NCBI GenBank assembly: GCA_910589415.1
Contig: OU342637.1
Coordinates: forward strand, 30,968,162 to 31,032,161
DNA from: Malachius bipustulatus
Taxonomy: Eukaryota > Arthropoda > Insecta > Coleoptera > Melyridae
Reading direction: 5' to 3'
DNA: 64,000 bases
Position numbers and translations under genes: made by a program. Under the pieces are notes generated by a model. It did no database searches, was not told the origin of the DNA, and saw only the letters and a list, made by a program, of their open reading frames with translations. Below are positions 36,349 through 49,112 of the stretch, piece by piece; positions within the stretch are counted from its first letter, which is position 1; each line of letters begins with the position of its first letter.

Positions 36349-37050
36349 ACATTGCGGAGTTAGGTAGTTCTAGAAGGCGTTCCAGAAGAACACATTTTTT
36401 TAATGGGAGGGGAAATGCATTATGCAACCCCTCCATTCTTCTTGTTGGATTCGGTACCGTGTTTCATTACACATCTGCGTCAGAACCAACCTTAGCTTAT
36501 GTCGTGCCTATCTCTCTCTGTTCACCCTGTTCGGTCTCTTTCATATTCATTATCTCTCCCATGTACCCTGTTATCATCCTCCAGTTTCCCTCGCTACTCA
36601 ACATAGTCTCTATTATGTTCTCCTCACCTGTCTCCGATCCCATTTTCTCTTCAAGTTTTTTCCTCTCGATACAAAATCGTCTACATCGGAATAGTGTATG
36701 TCCAGCGTCATCCATGTCGGCCTCTCCATATATGCATGCAACTTAGCGAATTTCTCGTTCCAATCTTGTACAAATATTTCCCAAAGGATCCGTGTCCAGT
36801 CAGGCACCGTGTGACGTGATAACCTAGAAGAACACCTAAGTTGAATATACGCGTATCTAGCAGCAGTACGAGTTCAGGTTCAGTGTAGACTGAGAATAAG
36901 GAAGCGATAGTAAATTAGTAAGTAAGCAATATATGTAGAGAGGGTGTGAATAAATTATTTATATTACGTGGTGAAAGGAAGAGTGACAGCGAAACATGCG
37001 AAGGGCGACAAATAAACAACAATAAAAAAGTTTTCAAGGAACCTAAGTAC
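36349..37050 (+). promoter_or_regulatory. Heat-shock-element promoter-like module B, interrupted by a LINE fragment
   Basis: A diverged tandem copy of module A. Pentamers GTTCT-AGAAG (36367-36376) and GTTCC-AGAAG (36379-36388) lie left of the LINE insertion. The TATA-like GAATATACGCGTAT and the TTCAGGTTCAGTGTAGACTG initiator region lie to its right. Shared words with A include AGAAGGCGTTCCAGAAGAAC, GTGTAGACTG and AATAAGGAAGCGATA. The insertion separates the pentamers from the TATA by over 430 bp. Confidence 0.45.
36394..36825 (-). mobile_element. LINE C-terminal fragment inserted in module B
   Basis: A 10-bp duplication AGAAGAACAC (36384-36393 and 36826-36835) flanks it. The poly-T at its left edge is the A-rich tail of a minus-strand insertion. 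Minus-strand translation gives DWNEKFAKL in one frame and ACIYGEADMDDAGHTLFRC in another, the C-terminal knuckle of an R1/I-like ORF2 with one cysteine lost, then KKLEEKMGSETGEEN. Frame breaks show it is dead. Confidence 0.7.
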
Positions 37051-39480
37051 GTATAATATATTTGAATATGTCCGATGGTTATTTATAATATTGACGATAA
37101 TATTCTCGGATTAATAGGAGAAAAAATAAGAACCGGCAGCAACGAACTTATCATCGCCGCCCATGGTATTCGACGCGGCGTAACAACAGCAAGTTGTTAG
37201 TGTCAGCTGTCAGTGGCGCGCAGTGGAGCCGTCACTTGGCTGTCTGGTTTACCTGTCAGATTGCCCTGCATGCACATCGCGGATAGCCTCAGCAAAAATT
37301 CAATCTGCATTTTATCAACCCGCGATTTGCATACGTAATGGAACCAGCTCAATCCGGTCGCCGAATTATCACGTCAGGCGCTGTTGCCTGTTTTGTTAGA
37401 AGTTCGTTATGTTTTGTTTCCATTTTGTAGTTGAGACAAAGTATGCCTTTTTTCTTATTTTTTCCTGGGAGGGTTAACTTTTCTCATCTCTTCTCCCTTA
37501 ACCATCTGGTCTACGAGGACTTAGGCTCAAGGTGACAAAGGAGAAGAAGATCCCAAACAAATGCCCGGCACACATTTTATTCAATCGTCTTTTTTAATTC
37601 TTTAATTCTCAGAAGATGGTACCCCGTCCAAATGCAGATTGAACCAGTTCAGATCTCTTGTGATTGTAAATAACCAAAACGTCATGGAACCTTCATCTCT
37701 CAATGGTAATTTTTTGGAGCCTTTGGCCATTTATTCAAGATAACTGTTTTCAATTTTGACACAAATATAAATTTCCTTATCAAGAGAAATCGATAGAACA
37801 ACCTGGCAACAGTCCCCGGCTCAGGGGCCGGCCTGCCTGCCACTCGGCTTACAAGGCCTGTCATGATAATCGGTGCTGAGTGACAGGCGGACGCCGCTAT
37901 CTAGTAGGCGCTGTCATCGTCGCGGTGCCGGGCATTCTATGGCTAATTAAGATCATGGCATGCCTTGCGGCCCCGATGACTGACAGCAACAAAGCCCTAG
38001 CGCGCTACGTCCTGCCGTGCGATCACGTCTCCTCGCCGCCGAAAAGCTCAGGACTTTGAATTGATTTATTTTATTTGATTTATTTTCCATCACCCTCTTC
38101 CCTTATTACTCATCCACGTATGCGCACGTCGTACTACACGTGTGCAGACACATCTCATTGCTACCGCTATGCATAATTCTTCAACACTCTCCATACGGAG
38201 AGTGGCCGTAAATCTGCGTTTGCCGCCCCCGTCGGCGTGATTTATGCGAGCGGCGGCGGGAACCAGATGAAGGATAAATGTAATGGATGAACCGCTAACA
38301 TTAATCTGCGCGCTATCTGCCTGCCCGGGCGCGCGCGTGTGTGTTATTGAGTAATGGAGCTCGGAGAGGCTCCAGATCCAGCTCCGGTCTTCCACACGGG
38401 CCGGAGAAAAAGACGATTCCTGTGGGAAGATGGAGGTGAAGGTAAATGATGTTGCATTAGATGAATGGGTTATGGCAGATTTTAACGTGTCTACATTTCT
38501 CTCTCTCTCTCTCTCATAGTTTTACGGTCTTCAATATTGTGTTCAGTTACCATTTTTGAATTTTCCACAGTTATCGGTTGGGTCTGCCTTTTCATGCTAC
38601 CTCCAACCGAAAGATTGGAAACAACCAGATTTCGGCATCTTTCAAGAGGCGCAACAATTTGCTCAATTTTTCAGCAAATGCATCTCGAATTTAAAATTAA
38701 AAGACACTTACTGCTAGGCAAAGAATAATTGTTAAGTCTTAAAGTTCGCAGGAACATAATGTCCAGATCTGGCTCAAAGGACCAAAAGTTACGGATTCAA
38801 GCTCGCAGGAACATAATCTCCAGATCGGGCTCGAAGAAAGAAAAATGTTAAGGACTCAAATTAAATGTGGCTCTACCCAAAATACGAAATGTTAAGGAAT
38901 TTCACATAACAGTTCCGAAATAACGAGAGATACCAAGAAAACGCATATGCTAGATTTTTGCATGGTTTCTAATGGAAACATTGGTTTGGAATGATTTTTA
39001 TGTCAAAATAGCAACTAAAGCGACATCTGTAATCATTGCTTGTCACTTTTGGAACTTAACATACCTAACTGCGTTATTATAAAACGAGAACTGGAATAAC
39101 ATGTAACGGAAAATGTAACTGGAACAGATATATTGTAATCGGAACAGACTGTTCCACAAGCAGAATAATTACAGTATAACAATTAATTTATTTTTGTCCC
39201 ACCATCACTAGTCCAGGAAGTCAAGGAATCTGTAACATCATCATAATCTACGGATACATTCCTTTAAACGTATTGATACGGATGGATAAAAAGTGGGCTA
39301 GACAAAAAAAAAGGGAGAGCAACGGTAGCCATGATTCCGGCGTCCTGTATTGCGGCCACGCCCACAAGTGCGTGAGCTACAGCGGCAGCCTAATCCCCAG
39401 CCTCCTCCACACTGATACTCTCCTGTTACCCCGAGAAAGGATCTCGCTGAAAACCACGGGAAATGAATCGAAAACTCTGG
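37051..39480. other. Intergenic with GC-rich islands, no gene seen
   Basis: GC-rich blocks lie near 37140-37390 and 37800-38400. A diverged pair of blocks at about 38740-38860 shares CGCAGGAACATAAT and TCCAGATC. A plus-strand frame at 39273-39647 runs into the promoter-like module that follows and has no domain. No gene supported. Confidence 0.4.
38498..38515. repeat. (TC)9 microsatellite
   Basis: Uninterrupted TC dinucleotide run. Confidence 0.8.
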
Positions 39481-39497
39481 TCATTTCCTGTGGAGAA

Positions 39498-39890
39498 GTT
39501 CTAGAAACGGATGTTTGTGTGTCTGGGAGCCGAAGATCTAGGAAGGGAATATTCTCGAGATCTTTCTCTTGGATTTGTTCGGGAAATAGAAGCGAGCCGT
39601 CAGAAAACCCTCCAGAAGCTACTTCCAGAGGTAGGGATGCCCTATAAATAGCCAGCAAGCAGGCGAACTCAGTAAGTTTTAGTCTAGCAGTGTGCGAAGA
39701 AACAAGCGAAAGAACAAAGCGACTAGTGGCGATATAGAACAGTGCGGTATTCCTAAGTGACTAGTGAAAAGTAGTAAAGTGTTATAGACCAAGTAAAGTT
39801 GTTGTGTATAAGAAGTACTAATATTTGTAACATTGTAATCTGAAATTATTGTGGACATTAAATAAATAAATTAAACAGTAAATTTGTGTT
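39498..39890 (+). promoter_or_regulatory. Heat-shock-element promoter-like module C with TATA, initiator and short AATAAA-bounded leader
   Basis: Four groups of heat-shock pentamers are visible: GTTCT-AGAAA (39498-39507), GGAAT-ATTCT-CGAGA (39546-39560), GTTCG-GGAAA (39577-39586), and AGAAG (39614-39618) with CTTCC-AGAGG (39622-39631). A strong TATAAATA lies at 39643-39650, and the initiator TCAGT at 39669-39673, 28 bp from TATA to A. The purine-rich leader (AAACAAGCGAAAGAACAAAG) resembles heat-shock gene leaders. AATAAA at 39862 follows within 200 bp and no open frame intervenes. It could drive a short non-coding RNA, be a promoter separated from its gene, or be the U3/R of a solo LTR. No target duplication was found for the last. 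Confidence 0.55.
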
Positions 39891-41439
39891 TCCCAATTAT
39901 CCGTCGAGCCTACGGTTAGGAAATCTGTATCAGTATTAAAGCTAACAATTATTTTACAAGTCAGTTTCTATCGCCTTAATGGAAAACTTCAACCCCTAGC
40001 GGTGCCCGTGTTAAAAAGTATCACTTTTACCTCTTGTCGTATAAATAACTATTTCCCCACCCCACGTGTACACACATATACAGTCATGTCGCGCGCGGAT
40101 ATAAATGGCGGCACAGATGAGCGTTTTCGTTCTCCCGCAGATATGCCGGTAGGTTCAGGGGGGCGGCTGCGGGGCGGTCTATTTCTCAGTGTCAGGGCGG
40201 GCGAAGGGCAAGACGTATGGGCTCATCACTCCGTCGGCCTGTCAGGCGATCCCTCTATCTTCTGCCTCTCGTGTTCGCCGTTCGCACTGATTTACACGAT
40301 GAAGACAAATGCCGCCTTTCAATGTGACCATTTATCTGCCGGGAAATTGGGGCATATTTCATCCTCCTCCTCGGGAACGGCTCCGCAATATCAGTTACAC
40401 CAATTTAAACGGTATTAGGAGTTCCGACAGATAAAGGACGGATAATAAATTCCTGACGTCGAGACGCGAATTTCGTTTACAACACATTCGTCAACCGTTA
40501 ATGGGATAATTGCGTGACGGGGAAAATCGTGGAAATCGCGTCGGAAAAACGTGATATAATTGCCTCAAGTTGGGTTATTTATTACCCGACACTCCCATTA
40601 TACCCACCTTTCCGGAGAGACGTTGTGAATAAATTGAATTATTGTTGTTGAAATTAAAAAAAGTATCCCAATGGCCACCTTTATTACGTATAATAGGTGG
40701 GTACTTGACAACAAAATAATGATCGTATAATCATTTTTTCATAGACACGATAAGAAACCGTCGATAATCATTAACGCGAGCTTTATTCGCCTTGGAACAA
40801 CAACGATATTCTGAATTTTCCCACAAAGCATTCACGAACAGACCATTCAACCGTCAATAGGAGGAAATGTGTTTATCTATGAAATTGCACCGGCATGATC
40901 CATGATCATTGCATAGAGAGATCAAAGAGGCATATCTGAATCACAACGCGAATGCACTGTTAGCAGTTCTGTGTCAATTTGGCCTTAGTTTACATCAAAC
41001 AACATTGCGCGCTATTCAATCCAATCGACTGTCTGCTGAATAGTTTGCTTAATGGATTTTGCGTGTTATCATTCTAGTTCGTCATCGTTCATGTCCCCAA
41101 TAAACCCAATGTCATGTTTTTCCAGTGTCGTGTCGGACAAGCTTTTTTGCGCTAGGTAATTATTACGAATTGAATGATAAAATGAGAATGGAGAGGGTGG
41201 CCTGAAAACTGACGAACTGGGTGATCAGAGAAGTAGTTGTTCCTGATTTCACTTTTTTTACCATTGTCATTCTTTGCAACGGGGGGGTTGCCTTTGTCTT
41301 TTTGGGGAAGAGTTTCAGTTTTTGCAGTTTTCATGGGCTTGGTGAGATGTTTCCTCGAGCAGCTGGTTCATTTTTGTTTACTGATATCGATGCCGTTGTC
41401 TTCAGCATATCTCGTTTTCTGTATTATTCAACATTATTC
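39891..41439. other. Intergenic, no gene seen
   Basis: GC-rich block at 40080-40420 (CGCGCGGATATAAATGGCGG near its start), then AT-rich DNA. The plus-strand frame at 40002-40418 has no domain, no upstream exon support and skewed composition. Nothing else recognised. Confidence 0.4.
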
Positions 41440-41850
41440 AGCATGCTCCGGTTGTTTTGCTTTCCTTGACTTTGATTCGTCATTTTTCCAACTGTTTTAT
41501 TTATTATTCGCTCAAGTGGGTTTTGAGGGCCCCACTCACGCTTTTCACTCTTTCATGATAGTAGGTTGCCGTATTGTCTACGAACTGGGCCATTATTGAT
41601 CGTTTTGGGTTTGGGGAGCATGTCGTAGAAAGTTGGGCCGAATACTGAGTCTTGAGGAACTTCGGCTGTATTCACCCTGTGGTGTTTTCGATATTGGTGT
41701 AGTAAATTCTCTGTTTACTTCACGTTTTCATAGATGCCTAATTGTCGATTTTTGCTTGCAAACTTTTCAAAATGACTTTTTCCACCACTTTTCTCATTAA
41801 GTAAAATTGGGGTCTTACCTCTGTTTTCCGACTTTCTGGTCCGCACTATG
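41440..41850 (-). pseudogene. Decayed jockey-like LINE reverse transcriptase fragment
   Basis: Minus-strand fragments in changing frames follow the order of a jockey-clade reverse transcriptase. NTAEVPQDSVFGPTFYDML (about 41680-41624) corresponds to the GVPQGSVLGP motif, with a Gly-to-Asp change. FVDNTATYYH (about 41587-41558) stands where the catalytic FADD should be. ALKTHLSE comes next, then RIKVKESKTT (about 41475-41446), matching the usual W-x-IKVNxxKT step. Several stops and shifts separate them. It belongs to another LINE clade than the RNase H-bearing elements here, and is older. The flanks (to about 41150 and 41990) may belong to it but are not recognisable. Confidence 0.6.
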
Positions 41851-44818
41851 GTCTCTACCGTTTTTCAATTCTGGGGAAAGTCTTATTACGGAAGATGTCG
41901 ATGGTTTTTTCACGATTTTTCGGATACCTTCCACGGATACCATTATTCAATTTAAATACCCCACCAGGGTAACAGTTTAACAGTCCCCGAGGTCGGGCTG
42001 GAGGAAAATCAACACCGCATTACGGGCCATCAATACTCGTCCAAAACACCGCTTGTAGATTTTGTTCTGCAAATCTAATCCACTGAGTCAGTACCTATAA
42101 TGGTCTAGACGGAGGGATACGGAAGTACGCTGAACCGGAATAGTGAAGTAAAGTGAAGTCGTGAGCCCGCAATACCGACTTGTGGTTACAAATCGATCCA
42201 CCTCACGCATTCTGTCTCTTCCATGTTAAACGGGAAGTTTTTTCGCGAAGGAAAAATGCGAAAATAAGGACGAGCGCAAGAATTAAAATGGAGACGAGAC
42301 AATATGGAAATCTAAAGGTCAACCTACTGTTGAAAATATTGAAACAAGGTACTGCCAATTTTGTGAAAATAAATAAAGCGTTGCATTCGCGATAAGAGCC
42401 TAATTGACCTGATACTGATAGCTCTCAAAATGTGTATTGTACCCTCCTGTTATATGTGACTGAAAGTAGGGGCTATTGAAACAAATTCTATGCCTATGTA
42501 CGAGTATATCTATATACGCATTTCTATGTAAGGTATGTATGTACGTACCTATACGTTGTATAGTTTAAAAGCAGTAAATAGATAGATAGTATATGTTATA
42601 TCTATAGGTAGGTACAGTGTGTAGTAGAGCTAGAGATACATTCCCATCGTTATCTATCTGTTGCCTAACAATGGCGAAGTGGTCGACAGCGGCGCCATCT
42701 ATCACCCGTCGCGTCGAAGCTGCCGTGATAAACGACCGTATGCGCGTGGTCATTAATAATGATTTCCCTGGCGATTTTTATACATAAATTCCGATAGTAT
42801 GGCTGAATTTATGCGGCCGTTGTGTATCTATCTACTTTTACATCGGCCCAGCTGATTTACGAGTAGGCCTACGTCGGCTTGTCGCGTCCCATAAATGAAA
42901 TGCTATCGTGTTGCGCCCGCTAACAATGTCATCATCGACGGATTTCATAAAACCGAACGGTGCGGATTTATGGCGCCGTTTATTTGTTGATGTCGACGTC
43001 GTTCGTTATTCGCTAGATTATGTCGCTTATTGATAAATTTCGTGACCCATTTATTGTCGCTTCAATTTGCACTATATTTTGTTCGTTGCTCCGATCAACG
43101 GGAACAGGGAATAATATCGCCCCTACCCCCTACCCCTCCCCCCACCAATTGATTGGGCTTCATGTAACGCTTAATGAATGCTTATCCGTTCCAGTTTAAG
43201 CTTACTTCGACAGATTGAATTGAGCTTAATTTGTTTTTTGATTTTTTGAGATAATAGAAAAAATCAGGACAACATTCGAACATTTCGCCACCGCTGCAGT
43301 ATTCACGGCTGCACACATAAATCCCAACAGGACGATTTAGGCAAATCAATTTCCCGTGGCAAGTGGCTGTCTGGAGGTCTCTCCGTAGAGATTAGATCTG
43401 GCGAACAAGACCACTACCAGGGCCGTTGTCGCATCAATAAGGTACCCGGCGAGATTTATGCGGCCAATTTGATACCGAGGACCCCCGGGCCCTCGCGCCG
43501 TCTCCCTCGCACTCTCTATGGACTCGTAGCGGCCATAAATCCCGGACTCGGTCCGGCGGAGAGGAGTTTCCGGAGATGTCGCGTCTCGTGTCGCCTTAAT
43601 TACAGCCGTGTTGACTCGTCCTGGTGCTGACTGCGCCAAGACCTACCGCCTCGAGTGACGTCGTCACGTTGATCTTTATGCGATAAGAACAATTTGCGGA
43701 TTGTAGCTTGAAACGGCAATAAATGCAAAACTGTATCTATTTTACAGTTTATTAGTTTTAATTACCGGGAAGATAAAACTTCAGATATGATCCTTGTATT
43801 TTATTATTTTTAATCATTTTTTTTATATAATAAATGATATAAATAAATATTAGTTCTAAATTCGCGTTCAAATAAATCATATTTATCAATTTATTCATAT
43901 TCATTTATGATCATATTTGGATAAATTCTGTAGTTGTTGTAAAAAATGCGAGGATCTCCAGAAACGGAATGAATAAATTTGTAAACTGTCATATCGGGGA
44001 AATGTGTAAATTTTCAGGAATATCGCTCAATACCAACTCGCCGTTACGGCATCACGGAGAAATAAATCTAGCCGGCAGTGGAAGTCAGGGAATCCCCCGG
44101 GAATACAACAAGCGCCCGGCCGTCATCCTTCCCCATATTTCATAATTGATTGCCGACTATGGGCAAACATTCGTCTCTCCGCCGTTCGACAAGAACAAAT
44201 GGAAGACGGTAGCGTTTAACGGCTGTAATGCCGAAATTGATTGTCTCGTGGAGCAATGTCGTGCGAAAAACGAGTGGAAATTCAATCCGTTGTCACGGAC
44301 CATTTTCCACGATCGTTTCAATAATTGAGGGGGGTTCCTCGATTGTATGAAGCTGTAAGCGCTCGGGATTTCCTTCTTTGCATGTCTTTGCGTGTTTATC
44401 CCTACGAATAACACGCAAAATGCGGTGAATCGTTTTGTAAACAGCTGAAAAACGAAATTCTTATTTCTACTGCCTGTATAAGTGCGCTTCTGAAAATTGC
44501 TGAATTATTTATAACAAAAATAGGATTTCGTCGAAATTTTTTCAAGTTAATCCCGTGACATAGTTGCAAGGTTGGTGTCGGTGTCGGTGAAATGACATTA
44601 ATAAATGTTATAAATTATTGTAACCACATAATTTTATGTAAATTCTAACTGTTTTGTATTCTTGTAATTCCAAAAAGGCGACATTTTCTCTGCTGATAAC
44701 GTAATTAATTGCATATTAGCCATGACATAAATCTGCATTAGTGCCGAGATTAATTATTAAGAAAAGGAAACGTAAATTAGTTACCAGTGCCACAGAACCA
44801 ATTAATTGGGTACCTTTA

Positions 44819-44848
44819 TGATTGATTGATTGATTGATAGATAGATAG
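44819..44848. repeat. (GATT)n(GATA)n microsatellite
   Basis: Four to five GATT units followed by three GATA units without interruption. Confidence 0.75.
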
Positions 44849-45143
44849 TTTATGATTTATCTGAAATCGTAATTAGAACACGTTGTTAGTGGATCGAACT
44901 TAATAAGATACGAGATTGGACATAATAATTATATTAATTACTCAATTAATGCTCAGACTTACCATTGAAGTTATAAAATTCATAGAAAATATGCAGAGTT
45001 CTGCTTGGTGTAACTTTAAACATCTCTGAATAGTCAATTTTCCCAGCTGCGTTCCAAATAATCTTTACTTTCAAAGTAAGAATAGGAGAATTACGCCCAA
45101 ATCTTTTTGCTTATCATCGACAGTATTGTTAATACAGCTTTTA

Positions 45144-45278
45144 AGTCAGAAATAAGTAAATTTGACTAACAAGGTAATATCGACTTTGAAGTTACAAATA
45201 GGTAAATTTGACTTCATAGGGAATGTTGACTTTATAGTAAATATGACTTTGAAGTCAAAAATCGGTAAAATTGACTTT
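45144..45278 (+). repeat. Minisatellite with GTAAATTTGACTT units, copy 1
   Basis: GGTAAATTTGACT, GTTGACTTTATAGTAAATATG and TTTGAAGTCAAAAATCGGTA blocks repeat at about 60 bp. The same unit type occurs inverted at 61561-61690. Non-coding. Confidence 0.6.
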
Positions 45279-48200
45279 CTATGGACTAGAAAGCATGACA
45301 GATGACAAATGAACATATAAGGTACGTTTTTAGATAGTTTTGACTCGTAAGGTTTCGATTTTAGCATGCTCAGTTAGCATTTGAGTTGAATCCTTTTAAT
45401 ATTTAAATAAAAAAAGGCAAACATGAAAATTTTCTTGTTAAATTAGTCGAATTAGAATATCAGGACTTGTTTCCATTAACTTCTTTGTTTGTTTTGTCCT
45501 GATTAATCGGTAAATCTACCCCTACTTTCAACTTTTTACCGGCATCTGTGACATTAATAATAAAAGTGAAATATTATTCCCTTCGATAACGATATTCCTT
45601 TCCGGTCATACGACGGTCGCATAAGGCATAGAGGTAAATAATAAAAAAAAAGAACGTGTGTGTTTGCGTGACCATCATTTCGCCACCGCTGACTATGATA
45701 GCGATGTCAACAACTCCATCCGTGGCATGAGAACATTCCGGGCCGGCCACTGGGATCTTAATTAAGACCCGGTGACGGCGAATAATTATGCAAATATGCG
45801 ATCATAACCACAATACTTGCGTGCAACGCGTCGCCCGGTATGACTTCTTATAGGCACTGCGTTCCTTATCTGTATTGTGTTTAATAATATGGTAATCGGC
45901 CAGATACCTATCCCAGATATCGCCCGCTATCACTGCTCCTGATTAATATTCAACGAGCTAGCCGGCAAGATTTACGGCTTCCTTCGTTGACCGGCACAAA
46001 GGAAATAATGGGAGTGTGAGTGTGAGAGTCTGAGGCGTTGGAAAAACTAGAAGCCCGAAGACTTGTCATCGGTGTTAACTGTTAACGCTTATAAATCTTA
46101 TTAGCATTAGCATTAGCACACCACGCATATTCCTTTTGCAATACCCTTCTTCCTTTTTTTTCGATCTTTAAAAGATGTGTTTTCTGGGTGTTTTAATGGG
46201 TCCGGTGAAAAAAAAATAGATACACTATAAGTGAGAGCAGTGCTTGGAAGGCACATGTGCGGGAATAATCCTAGAGGAATCCCTAACAATAATTATAAAA
46301 AGATGGGACGAAACAATGGGGCTGTTGTATTTTTTTCTCGTATCCGTAAATAAACGGGAGAAGCTAGAGCACGTTTATTGTCTCCATTGTTTCATCTGCC
46401 GGATTCAAAGTTGTTAGCGCGACGCCTCTGCCTTTGCGTGAAACGTGTTTTCTGAAATCCGGCACAGATTTGCGGACTCCCTTTCACCAGACCACTTTAT
46501 TCTTCTCGAACCTAAGCCGAGCACGGAATCTATCAATTTTGTTTCGGCAGACGATTTCGCTTTTAAAGTCGACGGCGCTCAAATCGCTTCATATCCTTTA
46601 GCCAGAAAGTAATTTAAATAAACTGCAAATAGGGATATCGGCCCGGATAACGAGAATATGGAAGATGGTCGGTTCGCTCTAATACATACTCGATGGAGAT
46701 TTCATCCACTGACATCCCACTTTCCTTTATGGAATCCGCTCCGGCTTTACGTATCACGTAATAATGTGATACGCTTTATCAAAATTTCAGCCCTTATAAA
46801 ATGTCTGAGAAATCGGGGAGCATTAATGCAGTTTATTGGTACGGTTTTCAGGTCACTCTGTCTTTTTTGGACAAAAGTTTAGGTTCCTTATCGCAGGGGC
46901 TTAAAAACCAGCTGCTCCGTTTTTTAAAGGTATAGGTATGCAGTGGGTACAGGTAAACTGAACGTGGATCCACCGCCGGGTGAGACGATAATTAATTCAC
47001 AAACGAATAACTAATTAGAGAACGGACGCCAATTAACAAACGACAGTTGAACTGAACGGGAGCTGCCTCGGTCTGGAAATTATTAAAACCCAGTCGATTC
47101 TTTCGTTATTATCTATTGAAGTGGACGAGAGCGAAAGTCGCGGGCGGGAATCGCCAGCGCTGTTACTGTAACGTCAACTCAAGCTTACCTGGTGATTATG
47201 CGGTTAATTATTCCCGTGACGTTGACGGCGAGTCGCCGTGACGCAGTCACGCACACAGACGTGGCGTCGACATCCGCCCTAATAGAATTGTTATTATTCA
47301 TTGAGCGAGGGCGGCTGACGGCTCCCATCTACTTCGTGATTATATCACATTCGTGAACGACGCGAGTGACAGTTGGAGTGTCAAAGGCGGCAGTTTGTTG
47401 AACCTCGATGTTTTTTAATTATTTAATTATTATTTAATTTACGAGGGTTATATTTCGAAAGAATGACCGATAATGTTAACAATACTGAACGGACCCGAAC
47501 CTGTATACCCAACTGCGCATGGTAAAATCGAAACATTATAGTCAAAATACGGGACATGACTGCAATAGCCATCTTTCTCTTCCAAGGCACTAGTTGATGA
47601 AAAATTTTGTGGATCACACGAAATGATTAGTTATTCAATGTATCAATTGTTGGGGATCCTTTCCATTCCCTTGACCTTAATTTTCTTGAGATGGTGAAGA
47701 AACGTGCGAACAAAGGACAGAACACCAACTCTTTGGCGTCAGTCCAAGAAGAAAGAAGAAGGCGCTTTTACATAGATATTGTTCAATTACCTTTATTGGT
47801 GGTCCTTCTTGTCACAAATCGAAGGTAGACCTCTCTTGAGGTGAAGTGCTCTGTTTGTTTGTGACTACTGATGACAGGAGGTTCACATCGCCAGCGAGGA
47901 CAACTGCAGCTGCAGGTTGACTCTAACAGGTTCAATGTTAGTGTTGCTCATCTGGAAAAAAAATGAACCAATGAAACTTCTATTATAACTATTTATAAAC
48001 TTCATAAATAAAAAAAATCACCCGAGGTCTCATTACCGTTTTTGAGCGCGTCGTGAATAAAATAAATCTACTAATCAAATAAAATCTACAACAAAGCTAA
48101 TGAAGTGCTACTGTTAGTCCCGCTTTGGGTGATCTTATTGAGTGACAAAACAGGCGCTCGGTTTAAAACTGTTGGGGTTTCAGCGGCTAATTAAGATAAA

Positions 48201-49112
48201 CGACTGCATTTTGAATGTTAACGTGATTTTGATTCGAATAAATAAAGCCTTAATTGCTTGTAACGACGTCAACGTTGCCCTGTTATAGCTACTGCGTTGG
48301 CGTGTAACATACAAACAACATGATCACTGTTGGTTGAGGTTATTTCATTAAAGCTCATTACTCGTTTGTCGTTTCTTCGTTCATGATAAAGGTACGAGCA
48401 GGTGATTGAAGGTGAGTGAAAAAATAAAAATAGAAACAATAAAATGGGAGATTAGAACTTGTGAACTACTGCTTCGTGCAGCCAGACAGCCTTAATTCGA
48501 ACGGCATTAATAATTTTCCAGCTCACCTCTTAGCGCGGTCGCGGTGTCGTCATATTTTACCGCATACAAGTCCATATTCAATATTACCTCTGCTGAACAC
48601 CCTGCGGAACATTTCGGTGCTGATTTAAGGGGTTTAGAAGATTTAAATCAGCCGCACCCCGTGTATATCTGATAGTTCAGCCCCGTTATATGCTCTGCTG
48701 CAATATCGTTATAGCAGTGCAGGATTATTAGGGAGTTGAACTGGTGCTCCAGTGCCAGTGCTAGTGCTAGTGCCTAGTAGTACATTCATGCTGATCTCGT
48801 GAATTTATCGTCAGCAATAAACCTGTATTACATCGCGGGAACGTAGGAAAACGTCGCAATTTCCTTATAACAAGCGACTATCAATGTCTAAGGGGCGATG
48901 CGCTTGATTTGTGGAATATAGACGCGTGAACAGTTAGGTTAGGGTGCAAGGATGCAGTTATTGTTGTTAAGGGAGGATTTTTTTCTAGTACCAATTCTTG
49001 ACATGCATTTTTATTTTTTGATGGTTGAAGACTAATTAATTGCTAACATAATTTTCATTTTCATAAATCATGTAGGACTTGGAAATTTTCAAAAAAAAAA
49101 AAAAATTATGAG

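Larger units (their letters stand above)
41851..49112. other. Gene desert with GC-rich islands
   Basis: No coding evidence over 7 kb. GC-rich islands at about 42640-43060, 43400-43660, 45700-46000, 47090-47350 and 48480-48740 repeatedly contain TTTATGCGGCC, GATTTATGG, GGCCATAAATC and similar words with AATTAATTA flanks. A GATT/GATA microsatellite (44819-44848) and a minisatellite (45144-45278) occur. Regulatory content is inference only. Confidence 0.4.

Noticed and set aside
39231..39958. Full solo LTR covering module C
   Set aside because: Tried TG starts (39231, 39134, 39113) with CA ends (39882, 39950, 39958); no pair gives matching 4-6 bp flanks. Left open as an alternative only.
36000..40000. 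hsp70 coding region near the heat-shock modules
   Set aside because: No open frame on either strand carries Hsp70 or small-Hsp motifs.
40002..40418. 138-codon plus-strand frame
   Set aside because: GC-rich island with no domain, no exon partners and no homologue recognised.
41237..41599. 120-codon plus-strand open frame rich in Phe/Leu
   Set aside because: It partly overlaps and is antisense to the decayed jockey reverse transcriptase; no membrane-protein family recognised.
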